In this document: in pieces, positions 8,138 through 15,959 of the stretch | How positions within the stretch are numbered: position 1 is the first letter of the stretch | Layout: each line of letters starts with the position of its first letter | From: Algoriphagus iocasae | GTDB taxonomy: Bacteria; Bacteroidota; Bacteroidia; Cytophagales; Cyclobacteriaceae | Direction of reading: 5' to 3' | NCBI RefSeq assembly: GCF_014206875.1 | Contig: NZ_JACIJO010000003.1 | Coordinates: 660,066 to 724,065 of the forward strand | Length of the DNA: 64,000 nucleotides | Notes under the pieces: generated by a model | Databases searched by the model: none | Told to the model about the DNA's origin: nothing | Seen by the model: only the letters and a program-made list of their open reading frames with translations | Program-made: the position numbers and the translations under genes

Positions 8138-8623
8138 ATGAGACTGGTACTTCATAGAAAGTACCGGGCAGGGATTACCCTTGGGAGATTGTTTCTGGGC
8201 AAGCAGCAACTCTGCTTTACCCGGGAGCCTCCCAAGGCTTGCTTTGGTACAGAAACCAACTGTCTGGAGGAAGGAGTTTATGAACTGGAACCCATTCACT
8301 CAGAGGAAAAGGGTTGGGAGATAGGAATAGGGGAAAAGGGAAAAATCCGAAGCCTCGGTCTTTGCCTGCCTGCCGGGAAGGCAGGTACCCATAGACCGAA
8401 AGATGAGATTAAGGAAAGAGATGAAAAGCTAGAATCCTGTTCCATTTATCCAGTCACTTCATATAGAGCTGACGGTACCCCACTATTTACCAAACTAGCA
8501 CTTCTCAAACTGATAGAAAGGCTGGAGAGGGAATGGGAGCGGGGAGAAGTGGTGGAATTGCAGATTGTTTCAGAAGGAATTCCTTATCAATTGGAATCAT
8601 GTCTACAGCAGAGCTACTCCTAA
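8138..8623 (+). CDS. DUF5675-like protein with in-frame palindromic insertion
   Basis: A 161-residue protein. The N-terminal part (RLVLHRKYRAGITLGRLFLG... LCFTREPP... EEGVYELEP) resembles DUF5675, a fold common in phage and prophage lysis regions. The later GCI/His part of that family is not clear. The sequence around residues 75-86 (LPAGKAG) is encoded by a palindromic repeat (8356-8398) related to the intergenic GCCTACCTTCGGTAGGC motif found all over the window, so the repeat seems to have inserted without breaking the frame. The neighbours are 1 bp upstream and overlapping downstream. A peptidoglycan-related role is inferred only. Confidence 0.55.
   Translation: MRLVLHRKYRAGITLGRLFLGKQQLCFTREPPKACFGTETNCLEEGVYELEPIHSEEKGWEIGIGEKGKIRSLGLCLPAGKAGTHRPKDEIKERDEKLESCSIYPVTSYRADGTPLFTKLALLKLIERLEREWERGEVVELQIVSEGIPYQLESCLQQSYS
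8356..8398. repeat. Palindromic LPAGKAG-encoding repeat inside a coding region
   Basis: The outer stem CGGTCT/AGACCG (8356-8361 with 8393-8398) encloses CCTGCC/GGCAGG (8369-8374 with 8380-8385). The core matches the short palindrome seen repeatedly in intergenic arrays and at about 15570-15590. Here it adds in-frame residues to the DUF5675-like gene. Confidence 0.6.
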
Positions 8624-8808
8624 GCCTTGCCGGAGCAGTGACCATGTTGCTGCTTTCCGTGATCGCTTACTTTCTGAAGCTGTTGATCGATGATACCCGA
8701 CAGTTAAAGGGAGAATTGGCCAAACTGAAAGATCTGTTTTATAGACTCGAGATTGAACAGGCTTTTCTGAAGAATATGATGCAAAGGACTCGCAGTCCCC
8801 CTGAATAG
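8599..8808 (+). CDS. Small holin-like membrane protein with coiled coil
   Basis: The 69-residue product starts at ATG 8599, which lies inside the end of the DUF5675-like gene (25-bp overlap in another frame). One transmembrane helix (AELLLSLAGAVTMLLLSVIAYFLKLL, residues about 3-28) is followed by a charged heptad-like helix (DDTRQLKGELAKLKDLFYRLEIEQAFLKNMM). This one-span-plus-coiled-coil layout is common among phage holins and spanin-like accessory proteins, though not diagnostic. Overlap with the upstream gene implies translational coupling. The longer frame from 8533 lacks support. Confidence 0.65.
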   Translation: MSTAELLLSLAGAVTMLLLSVIAYFLKLLIDDTRQLKGELAKLKDLFYRLEIEQAFLKNMMQRTRSPPE

Positions 8809-8832
8809 TCATTTGACGGTTTTTCTGGTCTA

Positions 8833-8910
8833 GTCATTTCGAAGGAGGTACGACTGAGAAATCTCCTTAAATGGCAAGAGATTTCTCCTTCCTCCGGTCG
8901 TCGAAATGAC
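8833..8910. repeat. REP-like long palindrome (GTCATTTCGA family)
   Basis: An imperfect inverted repeat of 78 bp. The ends GTCATTTCGA and TCGAAATGAC are exact complements, and AGAAATCTC / GAGATTTCT pair inside around a loop of about 14 nt. Elements with these ends are frequent intergenic repeats in Bacteroidota. It sits after the holin-like gene and could act as a transcript-end structure. Confidence 0.7.
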
Positions 8911-9006
8911 GTAAGTGAAAACGGCCTCGGTCGGTTAGCAGTGGACAACCGCCATCCGCCAACTGTCTAATTAAACTTTCACATTTTAACACTTAACATT
9001 CCAACC

Positions 9007-9258
9007 ATGAACATACTAAATGAAATAAAAACACGGGCATCCGCCCCAACACCAATTTTCTTCCAAAAAGTAAAGAAAATCGGATTGATCATCGCAGCCA
9101 TTGGCACCGCAGTACTCACTGCACCAGGCGTCGTTCCCGCAGTATTGCTAACCTATGCAGGTTATGCAATCACAGCAGGTACAGTCCTGGTCTCCATCGC
9201 CCAACTCACAGTTGATGAGGAGCAATTGGAGGAGAAGCTGTTTGCTTCAGTGAAATAA
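9007..9258 (+). CDS. 83-aa membrane peptide, copy 1 of a duplicated gene
   Basis: The protein has a basic N-terminus (MNILNEIKTRASAPTPIFFQKVKK), then two hydrophobic segments (about residues 25-45 and 47-67, rich in Gly/Ala/Val) and an acidic tail. A second copy lies at 15651-15902 and is about 80% identical by eye, with an almost identical 3' DNA stretch. It has no lipobox. The topology is holin-like, and it lies 200 bp after the DUF5675/holin-like set. Function is unknown. A strong bidirectional terminator follows. Confidence 0.65.
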   Translation: MNILNEIKTRASAPTPIFFQKVKKIGLIIAAIGTAVLTAPGVVPAVLLTYAGYAITAGTVLVSIAQLTVDEEQLEEKLFASVK

Positions 9259-9281
9259 AATTGAAATGATTTGAATACAAA

Positions 9282-9314
9282 AACACCCGATCTGGTTTCC
9301 TAATCGGGTGTTTT
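9282..9314. terminator. Bidirectional terminator
   Basis: A ten-bp stem AACACCCGAT (9282-9291) / ATCGGGTGTT (9303-9312) has A residues before and T residues after. It can stop both the plus-strand 83-aa gene and the minus-strand AhpD-like gene that ends at 9347. A decayed version follows the second 83-aa copy. Confidence 0.85.
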
Positions 9315-9346
9315 GGCATATTGGAATTCCAAAAACGCTAAAATTA

Positions 9347-9676
9347 CTAAACCTCATCAAATAGCCGCATTGCCAGAAGACCATTACCGACAGCTCCCCC
9401 TGCACGGATGGCTGAAGCAATGAATACCGTCTCTGCAATTTCCTCTTTGGTGGCACCGGCTTTTTTGGCATTTTGAATATGTGATTCCATGCAGTAGGCA
9501 CACTGTGTGGTCAATGCAACTGCGATAGACATGAGTTCACGGTACTTGATCGGTATCAGTCCATCTGTTCGCTCCGAAGTATGCTTTAAGTTCATAAATG
9601 CAGCGGACTCCTTAGGTGCAGATTCCAGTAATTCTTTGGTATAGGCTCGGTCTTGTGGGTTTTGGTACTGTTTCAT
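9347..9676 (-). CDS. AhpD-like / carboxymuconolactone decarboxylase-family protein
   Basis: A 109-residue single-domain protein with the AhpD-type active site CAYCMESH (C59, C62, H66), an all-helical pattern and RELMSIAVALTTQ upstream. Such proteins are alkylhydroperoxidase-like thiol oxidoreductases; the CxxC plus His arrangement is intact, so redox activity is likely. The start ATG at 9676 gives the full domain. It is a single gene with a shared terminator downstream. The physiological substrate cannot be inferred. Confidence 0.88.
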   Translation of the reverse strand: MKQYQNPQDRAYTKELLESAPKESAAFMNLKHTSERTDGLIPIKYRELMSIAVALTTQCAYCMESHIQNAKKAGATKEEIAETVFIASAIRAGGAVGNGLLAMRLFDEV

Positions 9677-10587
9677 TGGGTCTGTTAATTGGTTTGAATG
9701 AAAATGAAGTATAAAAAAAAATAGAGCAAATAGCTATATTCACCCAAGATTATCGTTCAACTTTCCCGTTGTCCTGCTTCTCCAGAAGCTGGACTAAAAC
9801 TATGTCCATTCCTTTTTTTTAGTTTTGTATATCCGCTTTCTTTCAAGTAGCAAAGTAAAAAAGGGTTTGAAGTATCTTTCGAAGTGCTGTGGACAATGGT
9901 CTGTCGTCAGTGGTCGATTATCCGCGACTTTCAAAATTCAATCTTTAACTACTGCCACCATTGCGGATAATTATTTTATCCATATCCCCCAAGCAACAGC
10001 AAAAAGCGGAAAAGGATTTTCTGCTCCTAATGCCCTGATCATAGCGATAAAGCTGATAAAAACAGTTCCTAAAAATTTTATTACTAACCACATAATCAGA
10101 AGGCTTTTTTGAATGACTAATATATCAGTTTACGAGTTTGGTACAAAGTTGTTAGTTCTTAAAATTGTTAAAAATTAAAGACATATTTATATAGATAAAT
10201 TATTGATTTTCTGTTAGTTGGTTTCCTTTGTTTTCTATTATTACCATTTCATTACCTCCGTTTCTGCCTCAGCAAAGTCGAATAGAAAGGTGTTTTTCAC
10301 TAAACCCGGACCATTATACTGCGGTCTACCTGCCGTTATGAAGAGACAGGTGACGATCTTCTCCATGCCTACCTCAAGATCCCTCTCCTCGAAAGCCTGT
10401 CCTGCAGAATTGCGGTATAAGGAGTGGAGTGAGGTAGAAAAAGCCAATTACAAATTCATAAGAATATTAGGGTTGAATTTTAAACCCCACCTTGTCCCGA
10501 TGATAATTTAACTACACCTAGCGGGGGAGTTGGTCGAAGGTATACAACTCAAACACCTTTATCCGACAATTTTATCTTGACATGACA
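9677..10587. other. Non-coding stretch with repeat remnants
   Basis: About 910 bp with no convincing gene. At 9764-9793 is a fragment (CCCGTTGTCCTGCTTCTCC..) that also prefixes repeat elements at 28.1, 28.7 and 33.2 kb. At 9826-9974 is dispersed repeat A. At 10241-10447 (minus) a 68-codon frame with higher GC may be a gene remnant; I could not recognise it. Confidence 0.5.
9826..9974 (+). repeat. Dispersed repeat A, copy 1
   Basis: An element of about 150 bp starting GTATATCCGCTTTC and ending in an inverted repeat GATTATCCGC ... GCGGATAAT(C) around a loop of about 37 nt. Related copies lie at 25883-26029, 39845-39978 and, inverted, at 51225-51390. No ORF is conserved; it could be a MITE or a structured RNA element. 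Confidence 0.7.
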
Positions 10588-11118
10588 CTAATCTTCTTCT
10601 GGTAGTCTGTCGAGTACGTTTGCCCTGTACATTCCTTCAAAATCTATCGGGTTGACCAGCAAAGGCGGAAATCCCCCTTCACGGGTAACGTTAGCTATCA
10701 AATTCCTCACGAAAGGAAACAGGAGCTGAGCCACCTCAACCATCAAAGTAAATTGAATTTTCATGTCTTTCTCCTTAACTTTTTCAGGATTGATCTCAGC
10801 TGCCACATCATCAATCAATGCATCTTCAACCGGAACGTCAATATGGACGAAAGCAACGTAGGAAATATAACCTGTAAAAGCAACAAACTCCTCTTCTATA
10901 TCATCTTCTGTGTTATTGTTAATATTGGTCGCGTTAAATTTTACAGTCAAAGTAACTGTGTAATAGTTCTCAGCTTTAAGAGGGTGTGCTTCGATATTAA
11001 CATCAACTGAAACTACCGGAGGTTTAGTTATGTTTAATGACAAATAGCCTTCAGGATTGATGAAGCTAAATTCGTTAATGTATTGCGAATGCACTGAAAA
11101 AGGAAAAAATTCTTTCAT
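10588..11118 (-). CDS. secB: SecB-like protein-export chaperone in an accessory operon
   Basis: A 176-residue protein when started at ATG 11118 (MKEFFPFSVHSQYINEFSF); a TTG at 11154 would overlap the upstream stop but adds residues not usual in SecB. The family pattern is clear: a beta-strand VSVDVNIEAHPL, the YYTVTLTVKFNATN strand, and the hallmark LLFPFVRNLIANVTREGGFPPLLV followed by NPIDFEGMY. SecB tetramers hold unfolded preproteins for SecA in Proteobacteria; SecB-like chaperones in other phyla can be dedicated to neighbouring genes such as toxin-antitoxin modules. Here it is third in a tight operon with a membrane beta-helix protein and an unknown protein, so a client within the operon is plausible (inference). 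Confidence 0.88.
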   Translation of the reverse strand: MKEFFPFSVHSQYINEFSFINPEGYLSLNITKPPVVSVDVNIEAHPLKAENYYTVTLTVKFNATNINNNTEDDIEEEFVAFTGYISYVAFVHIDVPVEDALIDDVAAEINPEKVKEKDMKIQFTLMVEVAQLLFPFVRNLIANVTREGGFPPLLVNPIDFEGMYRANVLDRLPEED

Positions 11119-11150
11119 TTTATTAGATTTTATGTTTGTGAAATAAGTTT

Positions 11151-12026
11151 TCAAAAAAGTTCAAAAGGGGGCAAACTATCTTCATATCCAACCTCACTGA
11201 ACGCATTTTTTGCACCATTTCCAAAAATCTGAGTATCTCGGATCCCGATTTGTTCATTGGATATACTTAAGACCCTTTCCTTTGTTTTCTCAATATGAAC
11301 AAGTGCTTCGAAAAGTGATCCTCTGAAGATCATAAAAGCCCGGACTGTACAAATAAATCTTTCTGGATCCTGATTTTTAACAATGGCCATTTTGAACTTA
11401 CCTTGTTTTGAAGGCAGAACGAGATGCTTTTCTACTACCATGCGAAATTTTGCCAATTTGTTTTCTTTTTTCAACCTTTGGATTTTTTCTTTTTGATTTT
11501 CAAGTTCTTCTTTATTCTCAATCTTATTATAATGAAAAGACAGAGCCTCTTTCATCTCTTCAAACGTCTCACAGAAATAGAAAAATCCGTGCCTACCTGA
11601 TACATTATCAAAGAAAAAACGAATATATTTTCTAATTTTATCAAATGCAGGGTCATCTGTCTTTTTGTCCTTTTCTTCTTGAAACTTATTGAACTCTTCG
11701 TTTTTGAGCAAATCGATCTCTGCATTCAACTCATAAATAGGCTTGTTTTCGCCAAGTAATATCTTGATGCCAGTATTTACTTTATTATATAAAATCGTAG
11801 ATGTAAACGGTCTGTAGGGGGAAGTATTTTTAATTTCATATAATGTATATCCCTTCCCTTCCTCTTGGTAGATATCAAAATTGAGAGCTTTTTTGATTTC
11901 CATCTGATCGCTTGGACTGAATTGGATCTTGGAAGAGCCCTCATTAAAATATAAAAAATCCTCGGTGGTGAATTCTTTTTCTGGATCCACTTTTTGCCAA
12001 TTATAAAAGCTGTTTCTGATCTTCAT
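11151..12026 (-). CDS. Unknown 291-aa protein, middle gene of SecB operon
   Basis: I do not recognise this protein. It has no signal peptide or membrane segment and is rich in Lys/Glu/Phe. A charged probable coiled coil runs about residues 165-195 (NKIENKEELENQKEKIQRLKKEN), followed by a beta-rich part (KFRMVVEKHLVLP, ERFICTVRAFMIFRG). It starts 3 bp after the stop of the 982-aa gene and ends about 32 bp before the best SecB start, which points to one transcript. The sequence is AT-rich compared with flanking housekeeping genes, consistent with acquisition. A cytosolic partner of the membrane protein or a SecB client are both possible. Confidence 0.7.
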   Translation of the reverse strand: MKIRNSFYNWQKVDPEKEFTTEDFLYFNEGSSKIQFSPSDQMEIKKALNFDIYQEEGKGYTLYEIKNTSPYRPFTSTILYNKVNTGIKILLGENKPIYELNAEIDLLKNEEFNKFQEEKDKKTDDPAFDKIRKYIRFFFDNVSGRHGFFYFCETFEEMKEALSFHYNKIENKEELENQKEKIQRLKKENKLAKFRMVVEKHLVLPSKQGKFKMAIVKNQDPERFICTVRAFMIFRGSLFEALVHIEKTKERVLSISNEQIGIRDTQIFGNGAKNAFSEVGYEDSLPPFELF

Positions 12027-12029
12027 AAT

Positions 12030-14978
12030 TTAAGAACGTTTAATTATCCTTGTTATACCAATGATGAACATGGATAAAAATAATAAACTAAGCGTCACGT
12101 GAAAAAAAAGATATGTAGAAGTAAATACACCAGAATCGGCATATAAAGGGATCCAATCTGGAAAAAAATTTCGACCACTATAGATCGTTGTAGCAAATGC
12201 TTCTTTTTGACCTAAACTGAGAAATGGCATCATATGTTGAAATGAATAAGCCCCACCAGAGAAAAAAATCGTAGCCGCAGGCTCGGACTTATTGATCTCC
12301 ACCGATGCCGTCTTTGAAATAGGGATGATGCCTCCTGTATTACCACTCTGTGTAAATACTATCCATCCAGCAAAAAAAAGTCCCACCAGCCATAATAATG
12401 ACTTATAGTGAGGAATCCCAAGCCAGGATACTCCTCGTAATATCCAAAGGGTCAATTGTTCATATCCATTACGCGGAATAACCCTAAGCAAGACCTTTCT
12501 CGCTTTTGTATCATCACCTGCTCGCAAGTAAGCAGCGGCTAGTTCCTCGTATGGCTGCCTATTATTTTCTTCTCCGTAATTGTAGAACCAATCACACCGT
12601 TCAAGCAATGAGATACGTGCGGCTGGTTCGTTACTATAGATGTAACTGTACTTTACACCTATAACCTTCCATTTGGAATTTTCTGCACATCCCCGTCTCG
12701 GCGATATGAAAAATTGGCCAATTTTAGATGAATGCAGATTTACCTCTCCACATGCTCTAAAAGGGAAGGATGCTATACGACCCATCCTTTCAAGGTTTGA
12801 TTCTATTCCTTCGTTCAAAAATAGTTCTCCATTTATATTGGAGAATTTCATAGTTAGTGCATTGGGGTAATCAGTACTTTTTTTATAGACCCGCTTTTCC
12901 GTCAGCTTTTTTATAAATCGAATCAATCGAATTCTGTTTTTATGATCAGGGATTTCCTGAACTCCGGCTAGGGTATATAACAAAGCGCTCGAAAGATCAA
13001 TCTGACCGGATACATGAATTCCCGTAAATGATATGTTTCCTACGGATATGGTGGTCTCCAGCAACAATTCAGCAAGTTCAATATCAGATAATTCAATTCC
13101 GTTCTCTATCTCGGTAGTGATCTTTAAATATTTTATTGCATTTTCATAACATCTCATAGCGTCACTTAAAAAAAATTCATGATTATCGATGCTGTCAAAA
13201 AAAATGTTGCACTTGCTGTTTATATACTCATTTATCGCTTCGCTTCTTAAATGGCGGGGACCGTAACTTTTGACGGTTCTAGTTAATTTGTTTTTACTGT
13301 TACTAATAAGTTGTTTTTTCATCTCTACTGCTACTGACCTAAACTGATCAGGAAACGGTACTTTTTTATCTATTATGTCCTTTGTTCTTTCGCCCTCTAT
13401 TTGAAGACGTCTAAAAACTGTCTTATTAAGATTCTTTGACATCGGGGAGAAAAAAATTGATTTTCCTATGTAAGCATTTTTTGCGCTGACCGATTTATTG
13501 ACCGTGTCGCCTTTTTTATAATTTTCAGGATATTTATTTAGCAGCTTACATCCTGAAAAATAAATATTGCGGCCAACGCTAGCATCTTCGAGAAATAGGG
13601 TTCCAATTATTACAGTGCCGGAAGAGAATTGAATGTCATTCCCAATTTTACCTCCAATTAAATTTATAGCCTCGTTGTCGGGATAAGCTGCCATAACCAA
13701 TGAACCAGAAAAATCAATGCTGTCTTTAACAACACACCTGTATAGTCTAATGCCATTTGCAATCTTTAATCCAGAGCGCATGAAAATGTTTCCTGCGATA
13801 AGTCCAGAGGCCTGAATGGAGTATTCCTGAGAGTCTGACATAGCATCGATTACTCCTACGATCTTACTTTCCTGCAACGAAAGTAGATGTTCAATTTCTG
13901 CAAATGTCAAATCTAGTTTGCCGTTGATGGTCGCCGAGTAAATGAAGAACTGTCCAGATCGTAAATGATAGCCACTTATTGATCCGGTCACTTTAAGAAC
14001 TTGAAGGTGAATTCCCTGCTGGAAAGAGGCTTCGTTAATATTTATATTACCCTTAATTATACATTCTTCTGGCCGGGAAACATTTTCATAATCTGAAAAC
14101 TCATCCGCATTAAAAATTAAACGATTGATTTGCGCATAATCACACTTCAAATGGCCATTTATATTTACGCTATAAAACTCCAATTTGTCGTCGATTTTGG
14201 CATGCTGCAAATTCACACTTCCCTTAAATTGAAAATCAATCAAATTCTCAGATTCATTTTGTTTGTCATCCTTGATTTCCCAAAAATTTTTGTCTTCCTT
14301 GAACCCCCAAAAATTATTTGTCTTTTCTTCGTCTCGGCGCGCTTTACGACTCAGATCAATCATCGGGTGGGATTTATCTGCATTATGACTCTCCGTATTT
14401 TTCATCGTAAAAATCAAACTTCCACGCACGTACAAGTTAATTCCAATGAAGCTTTCCAGTTCATTATTTAAAGTGTTAATAGCGGTGTGGAATCTGGGTC
14501 TTTCAAATATGAGATTGCGGGTGGTCGCACCCTGAAGATTTATACCTCCGACAAAAGTACAATCTTTAAAGGTCAGATCTATATTTATAATTGTATCATG
14601 CAAGTTCAATGCATGATTTTCTTTTATGATCTTACCTTCTCTTACCCTGACCAGATCGGCAAGCCTATAGATTCCGACACCTTGTATAGTGAGCTTGGTT
14701 TTTGTGAAGATCTTTGCAGCAATTTGAGGCATTAGTAATCTTTCCAGAAGTTCAGCACAAACATATTGATGATAGTCCTCAATTTGTTTAAGTTCTTTTT
14801 CTTTGGCTGAAATTCGGCAGTCAGCTTCTCCGGTTTTGATGCCTTCATAAACAACAATCGATTCTGCGAAGGTTAACTGGTGATTTGCAAACGGAGGTTT
14901 GACGATCTCATCTATGACATTTTGGTCGATATTAAGATCTGTTAAAAGTTCGTGTAACGATATGGACTTTAATTTCAT
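12030..14978 (-). CDS. Large beta-helix (pentapeptide-like repeat) protein with C-terminal membrane anchor
   Basis: A 982-residue protein. A helical N-terminal part (1-110) is followed by long stretches of short beta repeats (about 120-560 and 650-790; e.g. INGHLKCDYAQINRLIF, ITGKLDLTFAEI-type units) resembling quadrilateral or right-handed beta-helices. A helical insert lies around 575-650. Near 820-850 is PYEELAAAYLRAGDDTKARKVL, then a transmembrane helix at 860-877, an extracytoplasmic loop of about 80 residues and a second helix at about 957-979. This layout matches a family often labelled membrane-associated oxidoreductase in actinomycetes, a label without catalytic support. First gene of the SecB operon. 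Confidence 0.75.
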   Translation of the reverse strand: MKLKSISLHELLTDLNIDQNVIDEIVKPPFANHQLTFAESIVVYEGIKTGEADCRISAKEKELKQIEDYHQYVCAELLERLLMPQIAAKIFTKTKLTIQGVGIYRLADLVRVREGKIIKENHALNLHDTIINIDLTFKDCTFVGGINLQGATTRNLIFERPRFHTAINTLNNELESFIGINLYVRGSLIFTMKNTESHNADKSHPMIDLSRKARRDEEKTNNFWGFKEDKNFWEIKDDKQNESENLIDFQFKGSVNLQHAKIDDKLEFYSVNINGHLKCDYAQINRLIFNADEFSDYENVSRPEECIIKGNININEASFQQGIHLQVLKVTGSISGYHLRSGQFFIYSATINGKLDLTFAEIEHLLSLQESKIVGVIDAMSDSQEYSIQASGLIAGNIFMRSGLKIANGIRLYRCVVKDSIDFSGSLVMAAYPDNEAINLIGGKIGNDIQFSSGTVIIGTLFLEDASVGRNIYFSGCKLLNKYPENYKKGDTVNKSVSAKNAYIGKSIFFSPMSKNLNKTVFRRLQIEGERTKDIIDKKVPFPDQFRSVAVEMKKQLISNSKNKLTRTVKSYGPRHLRSEAINEYINSKCNIFFDSIDNHEFFLSDAMRCYENAIKYLKITTEIENGIELSDIELAELLLETTISVGNISFTGIHVSGQIDLSSALLYTLAGVQEIPDHKNRIRLIRFIKKLTEKRVYKKSTDYPNALTMKFSNINGELFLNEGIESNLERMGRIASFPFRACGEVNLHSSKIGQFFISPRRGCAENSKWKVIGVKYSYIYSNEPAARISLLERCDWFYNYGEENNRQPYEELAAAYLRAGDDTKARKVLLRVIPRNGYEQLTLWILRGVSWLGIPHYKSLLWLVGLFFAGWIVFTQSGNTGGIIPISKTASVEINKSEPAATIFFSGGAYSFQHMMPFLSLGQKEAFATTIYSGRNFFPDWIPLYADSGVFTSTYLFFHVTLSLLFLSMFIIGITRIIKRS

Positions 14979-15425
14979 AACTACGATAAGACCTGTGGTT
15001 GAATCTAATATATAATTGTTTGATGGTTTTATTACTCATAAAATCCATCTAGTTTGGAATATCAATCATTTTTTTCCTGAAACTTAAACTAGTTATCTCG
15101 CCTTATTAAGTTTTGTCTTTTGAAATTGAAAGGTGATGGGTATTGACTTTTCTAAAGAAGCCTAAATCAAAAATCCTCCCTTACCCTAAAAAAAAGTGTC
15201 ATTTTGATATACAGGTTTCTGGATTTGAACTCACTTGGACAAATCGGCGGTGGAAGCAGCCGGTGGATAAATAAAAACGGAATGCAATCGAAACGTTTAT
15301 TGGAGGAGGGTGGGGTTGTAGTGCTAGCGAGTGATCAGTCGCTATGGATTAATTCCTAAAGCTTCAATTGTACCATTTGCCATTGAGGATATGCGGTTTT
15401 TGGAGTGAAGTCTGAGCCGTTAAGA

Positions 15426-15470
15426 AAATCGGCTAGCTCGAGAGGTACGATCGAGATCCGCCGATTTTTA
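15426..15470 (+). terminator. Terminator-like hairpin
   Basis: The stem AAAATCGGC (15426-15434) / GCCGATTTT (15461-15469) has an inner CTCGA/TCGAG pairing and is followed by T. The element is symmetric enough to work in either direction. No gene ends nearby on the plus strand, so it may mark a boundary or a lost gene. Confidence 0.5.
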
Positions 15471-15491
15471 GGTGAGGACAAACTTCAAAAA

Positions 15492-15541
15492 TCAAATCGG
15501 GTGAAGGGATTTTCCTTTACCTAAAGCGAATTCCGATTTGA
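15492..15541. repeat. Second inverted repeat
   Basis: TCAAATCGG (15492-15500) pairs with CCGATTTGA (15533-15541), and the inner GTGAAGG / CCTTTAC can extend the stem. It lies 110 bp upstream of the second 83-aa gene, so it may be part of a leader. Confidence 0.45.
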
Positions 15542-15650
15542 AGCATAGCCTCTGGCAGTGGCTTTTACCTGCCTACCGGAAGGCAGGGATACATTTGCTT
15601 GTCCGCAGGTGGAGGGGCCTTCAAAAGTATCAGTAAAAACTCAAACAAAA

Positions 15651-15902
15651 ATGAATATACTAGCAGATATAAAACAAAGAGCCTCAGCTCCAACACCCCA
15701 GTTTTTCCATCAAGTAAAGAAGATCGGATTAATCATCGCAGCAATAGGTCAAGCCGTCATCACTGCACCGGGTGTAGTTCCCGCAGTATTGCTAACTTAT
15801 GCAGGTTATGCAATCACAGCAGGTACAGTCTTGGTCTCCATCGCCCAACTCACAGTTGATGAGGACCGACTGGAAGAGAAGCTGTTGGCTCCGGTAAAAT
15901 AA
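15651..15902 (+). CDS. 83-aa membrane peptide, copy 2
   Basis: A paralogue of the gene at 9007: same length, the same SAPTP motif after the N-terminal helix, the same GLIIAAIG...TAPGVVPAVLLTYAGYAITAG double hydrophobic core, and TVDE.. acidic tail. The DNA between codons about 44 and 74 is nearly identical to copy 1, while the first 40 codons differ more, which suggests gene conversion or selection. The start is ATG 15651 rather than the longer upstream frame, which runs through a palindromic repeat. A weakened version of copy 1's terminator follows. Confidence 0.65.
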   Translation: MNILADIKQRASAPTPQFFHQVKKIGLIIAAIGQAVITAPGVVPAVLLTYAGYAITAGTVLVSIAQLTVDEDRLEEKLLAPVK

Positions 15903-15927
15903 AATTAGGATTTAATTCAACTCAAGA

Positions 15928-15957
15928 AAACCCGGTCAGATTTCCTTATCGGGTGTT
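15928..15957 (+). terminator. Weak terminator after copy 2
   Basis: ACCCG (15930-15934) / CGGGT (15950-15954) followed by GTTT. This is the counterpart of the strong 9282-9314 stem, but mutations have shortened the pairing. Confidence 0.5.
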
Positions 15958-15959
15958 TA

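Larger units (their letters stand above)
14979..15650. other. Intergenic region with two strong hairpins
   Basis: About 670 bp without a gene between the divergent 982-aa and second 83-aa genes. Hairpins are at 15426-15470 and 15492-15541. A short palindrome of the GCCTACCGGAAGGC type lies at about 15570-15590, just upstream of the small gene. The stretch 15220-15340 is GC-richer but has no recognisable frame. Confidence 0.5.

Noticed and set aside
6510..9258. Prophage
   Set aside because: Only lysis-like and DUF6266 genes are present; no integrase, terminase, portal, capsid or tail genes are seen.
10241..10447. 68-codon minus-strand frame as a gene
   Set aside because: No recognised family or start context; kept only as a possible remnant in the intergenic note.
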